Part shown: positions 1 through 10,345 of the stretch, in pieces | Layout: the number at the start of each line of letters is the position of its first letter | How positions within the stretch are numbered: position 1 is the stretch's first letter | DNA from: Furcasterigmium furcatum | Taxonomy: Eukaryota; Ascomycota; Sordariomycetes; Glomerellales; Plectosphaerellaceae | Assembly (NCBI GenBank): GCA_001599815.1 | Contig: BCIA01000004.1 | Coordinates: 2,611,051 to 2,675,050, forward strand | Length of the DNA stretch: 64,000 nt | Reading direction: 5' to 3' | Notes under the pieces: generated by a model | What the model saw: the letters and a program-made list of their open reading frames with translations, nothing else | The model's database searches: none | What the model was told of the DNA's origin: nothing | Program-made: the position numbers and the translations under genes

Positions 1-368
1 TAGTGTATTTCGCGGGTATCATGGTGCTTGATGGGCAATCGGAAGCCGCTCTGGCAAGATGACGAGCCGTCCTGCATGCGAGGTTGTTGACGGGATGTTT
101 CGGCGAAGCCAGAGATGACTGGAACTATGCGGGGACTTATAGCTCGGGCTCTTCGGCCTCCCAAGCTGAGGCATTCCACGTCACGGCGTGAGCCGAGGAC
201 CACCGCCAATCCTCTTCCGTTCTATGTTTTGAAACGGGCAACAGCGGTGCTAGAATTGATAAATTCCGTAGTCCTCGATGTCGAGAGCATTGCGATGCGA
301 TTCTCGCGACCTCAGACGCCTACAACCTTCAGTGCTTCACTTTCTCAATGTGAAGAACAACCTATTAG

Positions 369-1675
369 TTACTCACGCCCCAGAATGATGTCTTTTGGCC
401 ATTGGATCCAGGCCTCGGAATCCTGACTGAGCGAGGAGGTGATGGCTTTCATCGCAGTCGTGCTCCATCCCTTCGTGTGCCAGGTAGACTCCTCTGTCTT
501 CCAAACCACGACACAGTAATAGGCAAGGAGTGCAAGAGCTCCCGGGTTCCCCTCGCGGAAAAGCGATATGAGTTCAGCGGAGATGCAGATCGGCCACGCC
601 ATGACAATCCGGAGCTCGGGTGTTGCTGTTCTGGCACAACATCGATCTATCCAAAACAGGAAGAGGTCGGCCTCCTTAACCAGGACCTCAGCGTACACAG
701 ATGCCTTGACTTTTGTTTTGAAGTCCCCGAGATGAAGTCGCAGGCTGTCTAATGTCGGGGTGGAAGCCGCGTCTGGTTCCGGCGTGAAGAAGGGGGCGAA
801 GACTCCCTGGCGTAGCACGGTGTCGCTAGACCAGATTATCTCGTTCATGCCGCGGACAAGGTAGAAGATGTCAATGATCTTCCCGATGGACGGCTGCTCG
901 GTGTCTCGGTACGCGGGGTGCGTGAAGGTGGCATAAGCGCAGATGTTCAGGAGGAGGGAGGCACAGAACAGCGCTTCTGTCTCAGCGCTCGTCATGTTGG
1001 CCATGGTCCTTCGCATGCCAGCAACAGCCTCCGTCTGATGCCGAGAAGCATGGAAGCCGTAGCTTGCGCTTTTATCCGGGTGGAGGTGGCCGAAGTGTAG
1101 AGCTGCAACAGCGAGGATCTGGTGCATCACGAACGGGTAATTGACTCCCATTCTTGGCACCTCGACCTGCCAGATATGCGGTAGCTTCTCCGCCCGAGAC
1201 AACGTATGGCAGGTAACGGAGGTGAAGTGGTGCATCAGCTCCAGATCCGTGATCCAGTCTGTCTGCTGCGAGATATGATGGGCGGTTGAGGGCCTGAGGC
1301 TGTTGAAGTAGGGGAAGGGGTCCGGCAGCTCTCTGGGGGTCCAGGCTGGCCCAGCCTTTGATCGTCCCTTGTCGATGGCATTACTCTGCAGCGAATCCCG
1401 GCCGCGACCCATGCCCTGTGACAACCTTTCGGAGCCCGAGCCCTCCGCAGCGTCGACGAGACTGCAGGCGATAGCATGTCTGGTGCATGCGGTGCACGGC
1501 TTCTTCTCATCGCACTGGTCGGCGGTCGCACACATCGTCAGCCATGCGCGTTTTGTTTCGAACGTGAGAGACTTGAAGCAACATGAATGAGTACCTTGAC
1601 ACGTCGAGCCTTGCACCGATGACATCCGTGACGCGATTTTCTGTACCCCAGTTGAACCGGCATCGTGGGCGGCAT
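369..1675 (-). CDS. Zn2Cys6 fungal transcription factor, ~408 aa
   Basis: Two-exon model complement(join(369..1514,1595..1675)). The first exon holds the first half of the zinc cluster (GCHRCKARRVK) and the second holds the rest (CDEKKPCTACTRHAIAC), giving C-x2-C-x6-C-x5-C-x2-C-x6-C at residues ~18-44. The 80-base intron has GTACTC/CAG ends and splits the cluster just before its third Cys, a frequent intron position in this family. The rest is an alpha-helical effector region without recognisable catalytic residues. The length (~400 aa) resembles the short sterol-regulator/LovE-like C6 proteins rather than the 600-900 aa fungal_trans class. The zinc cluster binds DNA in the nucleus; the target is unknown. 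The nearest neighbour is the divergently transcribed small secreted protein at 2504. Family call firm, target not predictable. Confidence 0.88.
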
Positions 1676-2503
1676 GTGCCTGGCCTCGAGGTGATCAAAT
1701 GAGCAAGTCGGGGGATCAAGGATTCAAGGGTGGTATTTGTGCTCTGTATTATTCGATGGCGCAATTTATGTGGAGTTTTGCCAATATTCTGGGGACACAG
1801 CCCGTACCACCCTCTCGGCGCCATCTCAGAGATGTTATGCGAACAAGCTATTGCCCGCGTGGCTCTCAAGATGCAAACTACTACAGTCTACGTCGAACTT
1901 TCGAAGGATGAATGCTGCCCCCGTGGCGAGCATCTATTATTCACACCGGGCCATAGAGCCGCCATTCCAGCCACTGCCAGCCAGGGTACTCCCCCAGAGG
2001 GGCGACGGTGGCGTTCTTCTTCAGCTGATGGCGTTGAGGACTTAATATCCTTCTGGGGCTAAGCCCGGCCGATGCCTGTGAGTGCCATGGGTCGGACGTG
2101 GGGTCCGAGCTCGGAAGAGGAAGGTCGGAGTAGCTACGAGTTGAACCCTGGTCGTACCCTTATCACCTTGCACAATCGTGGACTGAAACTTGACTGTGTG
2201 CAGTCAATAAACTGCAAGAAGGTATTGATAAGTGTTCGATGAAGCTCATGCATGGCGGAGGCACAGCTTGAGGGTTTACCGGTAGCTCGGGCCGTCGCTA
2301 GTATGATACTCAAAGTGGTGGAATACAAAAGAAAGGAGAATTCTGCGTCCTTGCTCACTGATGTAGAACTCTCATCGCGCTCACCTTCTGCTTCACCTCA
2401 TCCTGAACCATCAACCATTCATCATACACTAGCTTGTTGAGTAAGTTTACTAGGCTAACATGGCTAGTAGCCTGGACATAGTTGATTGACCTCTCTAATC
2501 AGA
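1676..2503. other. Divergent intergenic region with a probable 5' UTR intron
   Basis: This separates the C6 regulator (minus strand) from the small secreted protein (plus strand). A well-formed intron appears to sit in the leader of the secreted-protein gene: donor GTAAGT at 2441 and acceptor AATCAG at 2501-2502, directly before the start codon, with a GGCTAACA branch-like site between. Only short, composition-poor open frames are present otherwise, and I see no further gene. Confidence 0.4.
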
Positions 2504-2881
2504 ATGAAGTTCTCTCTCCCAGCTACGGTCTTCGGGCTCGCCCTGCTTGGCGGTGCCGATGCCGCCAAGATCGAGACTCGGTACACTATTGGGCCCGGAC
2601 TCATTCCCAGTGGCGCCACCGTTCTCATCGGCAACGATGGCAGGCACAATAGCTTTGGAAACCTCTTCAACGGTTGCCGAGGACCCAGTGGCTTTGACTG
2701 GCTCAGGCAGATTTGCGTTGACACGGGAAGGAAGAGGGCCCACGTCGACTACACTAGTGGACTAAAGAGATGCTTCAGGGAGTCCTCCTCATCGAATAAC
2801 CCATGTGGTGACGGCTGCTGGAGAGGCATTTGCAACCAATGCGTTGAGATTCACTACAACGAGGCTCCGTGCGATTGGTGA
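2504..2881 (+). CDS. Small secreted cysteine-rich protein, 125 aa, candidate effector
   Basis: The single coding exon starts at the ATG at 2504; the upstream in-frame codons lie in a likely 5' UTR intron. Residues 1-21 (MKFSLPATVFGLALLGGADA) form a classic signal peptide. The mature ~105 residues hold eight cysteines, five of them in the C-terminal third around NPCGDGCWRGICNQC, which suggests a disulfide-stabilised extracellular protein. There is no membrane segment after the signal peptide and no catalytic motif I recognise. Size, secretion and Cys content fit the loose class of fungal small secreted cysteine-rich proteins, many of which act at the host interface or in microbial competition. 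That role is inference only. It has no obvious metabolic partner nearby. Confidence 0.7.
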   Translation: MKFSLPATVFGLALLGGADAAKIETRYTIGPGLIPSGATVLIGNDGRHNSFGNLFNGCRGPSGFDWLRQICVDTGRKRAHVDYTSGLKRCFRESSSSNNPCGDGCWRGICNQCVEIHYNEAPCDW

Positions 2882-3434
2882 GGTTTTGCCTTTGGCAACG
2901 AGCCGGAGACATGGGCCGGTTGAAGAATAGCGTACAGACCCTGACGGGGACGAACATTCAGCAGACCATAGAGCAAGATCCTATATACGACAGAATCTCA
3001 AAGATTCACTATCGTGCTAAGAAGTAAAGCCCCTCAGATAGCTACCTAGTTACAGAGGTCACTTAATGTTATTCCCTAGAAACTGCAGGGTTTATAACCC
3101 TAACTCTCTTAGAGTAACTTCCATTTGATTGGAGAAACTATATGGGAGACGTAATATACATCCAGTCTTAAGAGCCGACTTATCTGGTCGGTAAAAGGAG
3201 TCTACCTAGAATTCACCATTTTCGACGAATCCATAGTACCAGCAACCCCAGCTAGGAATCCCGGCACCTTTCTTGCGACGAATTTCGGCATCGACTCGAA
3301 TCACAATCGTCTCGGAATTCTCAAATCAAGGCAAGAAATGTCTTGTGTATTGTGTGTGATAAAACAGGATACGGAGTTACACCCTACTCTCTCACTTGTG
3401 AAAAGCTGCTACATGGAGTTGACACATCGACCCA
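2882..3434. other. Intergenic, convergent, AT-richer
   Basis: The 3' regions of the secreted protein gene and the TauD-like gene meet here. The base composition is more AT-rich than the flanking exons. I see no gene and no clear repeat. A 105-codon open frame starting at 3338 overlaps the last exon of the TauD gene on the other strand and looks like a shadow. Confidence 0.4.
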
Positions 3435-4731
3435 TCAGTTCTTCTCGCGAGCCTCTAGCGCATCCCGACGAGACCCGCTCTCGGGGTCGAAATAGGGAAC
3501 TTCGCCCAGGCCGACGGCTCGGTGGCCATACCTTTCGCCCAAGCCCTCGCAGTCGTACGTCGCAGAGTGGAAGGCACTGCGGTTATCCCAAATGGCTGAA
3601 CACAGTCAGTATTTGTCTTCGACGTTTAGACAGACGGACGGATGGTTTCACCTAAGTCGTTCGGGTTCTGCCACTTGAAGCGGACTTGCAGATCATGGTT
3701 CTGCGACAGGAGGTCCTTGAACCAACGAAGAAGCTTGGTGCTCTCATCCGCGGTCAGACCGTTGATGTGCTTGACATGACTGCCGATGGGGAAAATGCTC
3801 TTCCATCCGGTAACCGGGTTTGTGCGGACAACCGGGTGGATGGCCTTGAAATCCAGACCCACGTTCTCGGCGGCGCCACGGGGTTTGTCATACAGACTGA
3901 AGCCCTGGCGCTTAGCAACGTTCACGAATGATGGTTGCTCAAAGCTGGCGGTCAGGCCTTCGAGGAACTTCTGGTAGGGCTCGCTGATCCTGTCGTATAT
4001 CTCGTAGCCAGAGGCCCACATGGTATCTTGATGGTTTACACGTTAGCAACGGCACCAGCATAGTGTCATCACAAGGAGGGGGCAGGTCTCGGCCCCCTCC
4101 TAACAGCACGTACCGCCTCCAGTCTTCGGGAGCTTGACCATTCTGAGCGAGGAGAAGTCGGCAGGAACAGGCTCGAATGCGATATCGCTGTGCCATTCCT
4201 CGGTGAAAGGCTTCTTCTGACTGAGATCGCCATGTCGGGTTCCGCCAAAGTTGTACGACTTGTACTGCACCGAGCTGATCGTGCTGATTTCAGGGTCACT
4301 GCCGCCAAGGCTGCGGTCCGAGTTCATGAGGGGATGAATGTGAAGCCCCGAAGTCTTCGGTCTTCCCGTGAGCTCGCCCAGTCGGAGGACCAGCTTCTTC
4401 TGCAAGTCATTGGTCAGGCCGTCTTGGGCCCTGAAAAACACGACACCTCTTTCGGCAACTACGATGGTTGTTAGAATACAACAGGATGTCATATTAAAAG
4501 GAGAAGGAGTATACTTGTGATGGCCAAATCTCTGATGAGATCATCGGCATTGGGCGCCTCCAGCCACTCTGCCAATTTCGCCTGGGGGAATTCACGGCCA
4601 ATAGTGGGCGTCACATCGAATGATTCATAGCCTTCGAGGGCCCCTGAGAGTTTGAGGGGCTTGCTGGATGCGTTGGTCTGCTTCACCGTGGGGTGTAAAA
4701 CCGTCTCTGTTTCGATCAGTGAAGGAGCCAT
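3435..4731 (-). CDS. TauD/TfdA-family 2-oxoglutarate-dependent dioxygenase, 365 aa
   Basis: Four-exon model complement(join(3435..3595,3652..4026,4114..4458,4515..4731)); introns of 56, 87 and 56 bases, all GT-AG, total 1098 bases. The iron-binding triad is visible: the H-x-D of EEWHSDIAFEPVPADFS in exon 2, and the distal His with the 2-oxoglutarate-binding Arg in RYGHRAVGLGE in the last exon. The linking motif LPKTGGDTMWASGYE is restored only by splicing. Family members hydroxylate taurine, sulfonates, sulfate esters or chlorophenoxy acids beside the heteroatom so that it leaves; in fungi they usually serve sulfur scavenging. The start MAPSLIETE lies ~100 bases after a TATA-like site. The divergent neighbour is a DAL5-type permease, a reasonable uptake partner. 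The exact substrate is not predictable. Confidence 0.9.
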
Positions 4732-5638
4732 AGTAATGTTACCAGGAAAGTTTGGAGGGCGGATTGACTTCGGGAGTTGGCTTTGGCTATGATGGGAGAA
4801 GAAAGCTGGACCAGTCTGGCTTACCTGCCTATACTTATATACTTTTTCTACCGCCTTGCACTCCAAGCAAGATCATTATCAATCTGATCCAACAGCCTCG
4901 CTTTCGCAGTTGGCCCGTGGAGTCGCGCAATCCGTCTCATGTCAGGCTCGATCAATGCCCTCTCGGCCTTCCCCCGAAGTCCAACGTATGCAGTGATGGT
5001 GATGTTGCTAACGGCGCCATTGTCCCCCACTCGGCACTTGCACCAATAGCTGTTTGATTCGAGAGGCTGACCTCGCTTTCGCAAACTTTGATGATTGGCC
5101 TACGACCTGTTAATATCCCGACGTGATGCTCCTCTAGTCTGCGGTGCCTCGTTCGGTTTCGTAACCTCTTACCATTGGCTCCAGAGTTGACGATGAACTA
5201 CTTTCAGGAGTACGTGATCTGCCTCGGTTTCGGGAACATCGCTGATTCGTCAATTGTGGCAAAATGCAGATGGTTTGGCATCTCACCATCCCGCTGGGGA
5301 TGGCGCAATTCAATAAGAAAGATCGATCTCCGCCATTTTTGGCCGGGAATTCCTCCAAACTCGGTCCCGGAGCCGGGGTCTCGGTGCAAGGTCGAGACAC
5401 CCGGTCACGCCGCACGACATGTCTTGCGGCCGTGAGTCTTTTCCCAGCGTACTTGACGATTATCTTGCAGATGGCGACATTTCATGGATTATCGCGTCCT
5501 TCACAGCATCAAAGATTTCCGAGGGACGGACAGGAAAAGGGAGAAGATAAATAGGGCCCTCGCCGGCGGACAAGCGAGAACACTGTCCTACAAGTCAGCC
5601 AACGCCGCACCCTGAACAACACCATCCAACATCACACA
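4732..5638. other. Divergent promoter region, TauD-type gene / DAL5-like permease
   Basis: About 0.9 kb shared between two divergently transcribed genes whose families suit joint uptake and oxidation of a small anion. Apart from the TATA-like element of the left gene I see no convincing open frame or repeat. The short open frames at 5134-5554 overlap one another on both strands and lack coding character. Confidence 0.4.
4831..4843 (-). promoter_or_regulatory. TATA-like element of the TauD-type gene
   Basis: On the minus strand the sequence reads AGTATATAAGTAT, about 100 bases upstream of the proposed start at 4731. It argues against using the in-frame ATG further upstream at 4866, which would place the TATA element inside the coding region. 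Confidence 0.45.
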
Positions 5639-7856
5639 ATGGCCACTGTCGTAACGCTGCGCAAAGGGGCAGCCAAAGAATCTGTCACCGACGTTGACGA
5701 TGTCTTACCCCTGGGCGAGCCTCGTCAAGACAAGAAGAATTTCTGGGACAAGAAAGTGCGACAAGACCCCAATGCTATTGCAACACAGGTACTATTATCA
5801 TTCCTCCTCCCATTGGTTGTAATGGCTGCTTGCTAACCTGCTTCCGCGTCCGAAGCCGAGTGTCTACGATAATTCTGAACTTGCGGAGCAGTACCGACCT
5901 CGCGATGACTGGTAGGACAACGGGTGCATAGTTCCATCCAAAGATATATCTGACAGAAACTACAGGGAAAACATCCATCGCTTCAACCCAAAGGCTCGGT
6001 GGACCTGGATAGAAGAAGACAAAATCATCCGCAAGATCGACCTCAAGATTATGCTCTGGGTCTGCGTCATGTTTATCGGTCTCCAAATTGACCGGGCGAA
6101 CTTCAGCCAGGCTCTTTCTGATAATCTCCTGGGTGATCTCGGCTTGAACACCAACGGTGAGCCACAAACCGATATGCTCTTTGACGAACCAGGAAACTAA
6201 CAGTCCAAACCAGATATGAACCTCGGCAGCACCTTATTCGCCCTTTCTTTTCTCGTGGCCGAGCTTCCGTCACAGCTTATCAGCAAATGGCTGGGCCCTG
6301 ATCGCTGGATGCCAACCCAGCTCTGCCTGTGGTCGATCGTGGCAGCCTCGCAGTTTGCCCTCAGCGGCAAAGCTTCATACTTTACCACCCGAATCTTGCT
6401 TGGGCTGATTCAAGGAGGATTCATACCCGACGTTGGTTCAACGATCTCTCAGAAGTGTGCGTGCATCTGGACTAACGAGACTTCAGGTTATCCTCTATCT
6501 GTCGTACTTCTACAAGCATTCCGAACTATCCTTCCGCCTCGGTCTCTTCTGGCTTGCTATGACCATTGCGGATGTTCTGGTGGCTCTGCTGGCGGCCGGG
6601 TTCTTGCAAATGCGAGGCGTTCTTGGCCATGCGGGATGGAGGTGGATGTTCCTCATGGAGGTATGTGAAATATCTACCGTGATTCATGTTCCCGGTTCTA
6701 AAATGGTCCTGTAGGGTCTTCTGACGTTGTTGATTGGCTTGGTATCCTTCTTCTTACTGCCCGCAGGGCCAACCCAGACCGCTGGGAATCTCAGAGGCAA
6801 GAAGGGCTGGTTTTCCGCGCGGTATGCACACCATCGGTTCTAACCCTGCTTTTAACTCTGGATAAGTTACTAACCTTGGTGGTTTGCTGCTATTAGAGAA
6901 GAAGAGATCATGGTCAACAGGATCATTCGGGATGACCCAAGCAAAGGAGACATGCATAACCGGCAGCATCTTACTTTGAAAGCTGTGTGGACGAGCTTAT
7001 GCGACTACCATCTGTGGTAAGGAAGCGCGTCCAATAGATATCTTGATCATGGTCAACTAACCATCCATCTGCCAGGCCGTTATATCTCATCGGACTCACA
7101 TACGGCGTTCCTAACCAGCCGCCGTATGGATATCTAACCCTGTCCCTCCGTACTCTGGGATTCAACACGCTCCATACGAATTTGCTTGTGATCCCTTCAC
7201 AAGTCTTGAAAAGTGAGTGCAAAGATCGCGATTGAGAGACAGACCAGATGGCTGATGTTGAATTACAGCTTTCACGATGCTGCTGTGGATCTATCTTGCC
7301 GAGAACTCGGGAGAACTGCTGTTCTGGGCATCGCTGGCCCAGGTGTGGTGTTTACCCTTCTTGATTTGGCTTCGAGTCGTGAATATCACGGAAGAAAATC
7401 CGTGGCTTGTCTGGGCTATGCTCACCATCCTGATCTCTGAGCCTTACAGTGAGTTTCGAACCAAATAACACAGCGGTCGGAAGCGAACAGCTAATTGTCT
7501 TTGCGTTGAAAGTTCATCCCCTCCAAGTCAGCCTCACGAGCCGCAACTCCAACTCAGTCCGCAGCAGAACGGTATCAACTGCCCTGTACAACATGAGTGG
7601 ACAGCTGGGTGCCATCATCGGAATGAACATCTACCGCGAGGAAGACCGGCCTCTCTACAAGGTCGGCAACACAGTCTTGATTGCCTTTGTTGGATACAAT
7701 CTGCTGGTGTACGCTGGCGCCAGATACTTCTACAAGTGGCTGAACGCAAAGCGAGACAAGGAGTGGAACGCGATGTCTGAAGAGGAGCAAATAGTCTATC
7801 TCCAAGGGGCAAAGGACGGGGCCAGCAAGCGGAAAGACTTTAGATTCGCCTACTGA
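5639..7856 (+). CDS. MFS transporter, DAL5/allantoate-permease type, 558 aa
   Basis: Ten exons: join(5639..5788,5856..5911,5966..6156,6214..6431,6487..6660,6715..6821,6897..7016,7076..7212,7269..7448,7513..7856), total 1677 bases. The protein has a charged N-terminus, twelve predicted membrane spans and family markers such as GLQIDRANFSQALSDN (TM1-loop), RILLGLIQGGFIPDVILY (TM4) and GWRWMFLMEG (end of TM6). These place it in the anion:cation symporter family with yeast DAL5 and SEO1. It would import a small organic anion (ureide, carboxylate, sulfonate or N-acyl amino acid) across the plasma membrane with protons. The donor at 6432 (GTTGGT) is weak but is the only one that restores the TM4 motif. 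It is divergent from the TauD-like gene and its stop lies only 17 bases from the stop of the D-aminoacylase gene. Substrate uncertain. Confidence 0.92.
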
Positions 7857-7873
7857 GGCACTGGAGGAGGGGG

Positions 7874-9881
7874 CTACATGTTACTTGTACTAGCAATCTG
7901 CTCACAGCCTGTTCTCCTCAACGTTGTTCCGGCCCTCGCACCGGTCATCTTACCTTCGTCCAACGCTATCTGGCCATTGACAACCACAAATCGAATCCCC
8001 TTGCTCGGAAGCTTCGGCTCCTCGAACGTCGCCATGGCCTCGACGGTGCTCGGGTCGAAAAGGACGAGATCAGCTGCAGACCCGACGGAGATCAGGCCTC
8101 GGTGCGGGTAGATGCCCAACCGCTTTGCCGGTCGTGAAGTAAGGTGGGCGATCATCTCCGGTAGAGGGATGATGCCAAGGTCCCGCGCATAGTGCCCTGG
8201 TACACATATGAGATTGAGGCCGGATAGACAGAAATGTGATTAACGGCAAGTTGGCAAACGTACCTAGGAAGCGAGTGAATGTGCCATACGCCCTTGGATG
8301 CAAGGTCTCTCCGTGTAGAATGGCGTCGCTGCCAGCCATGTGGAAGCGATGTTGCATGATGTCCCGGACGTTCTCCTCGTTGCCCTGGTGTAGAAGGCAA
8401 GATGTTGACAGTCGGTCCTTTTGCAGAATGTCGAAGAATATCTCGCTGGGAGCCATTCCGAGCTCACGGGCTAAGTCTCCCACGCGACGACCAGCCCACG
8501 AGGTTATCGAGGGATGTACAGTTGTGCCGACCTGAGGGCCGTGTTAGCGCCCCTGGGAGCTGGACTGAGATCATCTAAAAGGAAGCACGCACCTGTACGC
8601 AGTCCCAGTCAGTCGGGATGCCGTGGCCACCATCACAGCCGGTGACCTCGATGGCTACTCGGATCTTCTCTCTTGTTTCTGCGTCTTCCAGTCTTCGTCG
8701 CGTTTCCGATGGTCCGCCAGATGACGCCCAGCTTGGAAGCAGGGCAGCGAGCGTCGTACACCCAGGGAGGTAAGGGTAAGTATCGAGGGTGATATCGCTG
8801 CCGTTATCGATGGCCTCGTCGATCATGGAGAGGAGGAGCGGCGCCTTGCCTTTGTTTTCGTCAAAGTTGAGAGTTGCGTGTGTCAGATCTACCTAAGGTG
8901 TCAGATGGAATGCTCCTCGGAGCCTAAACGGCGAGGAAAAAACTCACGGATGGGACAGCCTGTGCTGTTGCCCAGCTGCAACATTTCATCGTAACTTTCG
9001 ATGGCCCGGGCGCCGTAGCTTCGGTGATGGGGTGCGTAGAATGCCCCAGGGAACTCCGACGCGAGCACTTGACAGAGAACGGCGAGCTCGGATGTGGATG
9101 CATACATGCCAGGTGTGTAAGTCAAGCCGCTGAGTTGGACATGTCAGAGTCAGGGGTGAGTGATCGGGATGAGGCGGGCTCAAGGGGAACGGTACCTCGA
9201 CATGCCGATTGCGCCCTGGCTCATGGCCTCCCTGAGCAGCTTCGCCTGGTATTCGATCTCCTCCGGCGTGGCCGGGACGTCGCACGGCCCGCATGCGAGA
9301 AGACGCAAGTTGCCCTGGGGAACCAGGACGGCGACATTTGTGGCGGTCCGGTTTCTCTCGAGGCACTCGAGGTACTCCCCGATAGTTCGCCATTCAAACA
9401 TTCCGACGTCCCTTAGAGTGGTCCGGCACTCCTCATCGGTCGGGTTGCCGTTCCACCCGGCGATCTGCTCTCGGATGGCTTGCATCTGTTGCCTGTTCTG
9501 GACCGGCGCGTAGGAGATGCCGTCCTGGCCGATGAGCTCGGTCTACAGCAGTTGTCAGGTGGCCTATTCGTCGCAGAAGAGTGTTGACCAGATGGTCTGC
9601 ATGAGGTTGAGCTCTCTACCCACAGTGCATCCTTGAGTGATCTTGGCCTCATGTTCCGGGTTCGTCAGGAGGTAGAGGTCGGAGTGGGCGTGCATGTCGA
9701 TGAACCCCGGGGAGAGGTAGCAGCCCTTGGCGTTGATTTTCCGCGCTGATTCATGGTGAATAGATCCTAGGGTCGCAATCTCGGTGATGAGAGGGCCAGA
9801 AACCAGGACGTCGGCCTCGAAAGGCTGCGTAGACTCGTCGCCCGTGACGACGGTCGCCGAGCAAAAGAGCAAGTCCATCAT
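7874..9881 (-). CDS. N-acyl-D-amino-acid deacylase (D-aminoacylase), 557 aa
   Basis: Six exons: complement(join(7874..8196,8264..8531,8593..8888,8948..9129,9196..9542,9624..9881)), 1674 bases, all GT-AG. It is an amidohydrolase-superfamily zinc enzyme. Metal-site motif DMHAHSD spans residues 62-68, the conserved Cys lies in TQGCTTELIGQDG (C85), a His pair in APHHRSYG, and HLTHATLNF and HMAGSDAILHG follow. The C-terminal part reads PAKRLGIYPHRGLI then GSAADLVLFDP, the usual closing beta domain. The reaction is an N-acyl-D-amino acid plus water giving a D-amino acid and a carboxylate; it appears cytosolic (no signal peptide). D-hydantoinase or another amidohydrolase is less likely, because the Cys-containing motif is typical of D-aminoacylases. 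The block also holds a D-amino-acid oxidase, which would use the product. Confidence 0.9.
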
Positions 9882-10345
9882 GATTTGAGGATAGAAGAAA
9901 GCAAGCGAAAACGAGGTAGCGCAAACGAGGGGTATAGTTGGCGGTTGTCACTCATTGGCTTCGTGCAGCCTCTCAGTCTTGTAAGTTATACACATCCAGA
10001 TGACCGAGTCTGTTCTCCTGAAAGATGACAGTCACTGCCAGCTCCATCATTATCACGATCCTTGTCCGATCTTCAGTCAACCTTATCTCCAACGCCCCGT
10101 ACACCCCCGCATCGCCTCAGTCCTGAGTTGGTTAGCGGTTGCTCGTAGTCTGGTCTTGGGCTGGTACATTACCCGCACTGCGGAGAGAGGTGCAAGATCC
10201 GCGCGTCGGTTATTCGGACGAATTCCAAATCCTTATCTCTGGCGTACTGCTCGGCAGCCGGCTATTTCAACAGCTCGCCCCCTCGTTCGATTCCCCAATC
10301 TTTCCATTTCCTCCCCCCTCTCCGCTGACCCGACCGCAAGGCGTG
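9882..10345. other. Divergent promoter region, D-aminoacylase / C6 regulator
   Basis: A 464-base spacer between the deacylase (minus) and a Zn2Cys6 regulator (plus), an arrangement common for pathway regulators and their targets. The regulator frame is open upstream to 10139, but the first ATG followed by a conventional N-terminus is at 10346. No other feature seen. Confidence 0.4.

Noticed and set aside
115..426. Plus-strand open frame of 103 codons at the left edge
   Set aside because: Overlaps the end of the C6 regulator on the other strand; no domain, signal peptide or splice support.
2252..2440. Plus-strand open frame of 62 codons before the small secreted protein
   Set aside because: Lies in the leader/promoter area and ends right at a GTAAGT donor that fits a 5' UTR intron; no protein features.
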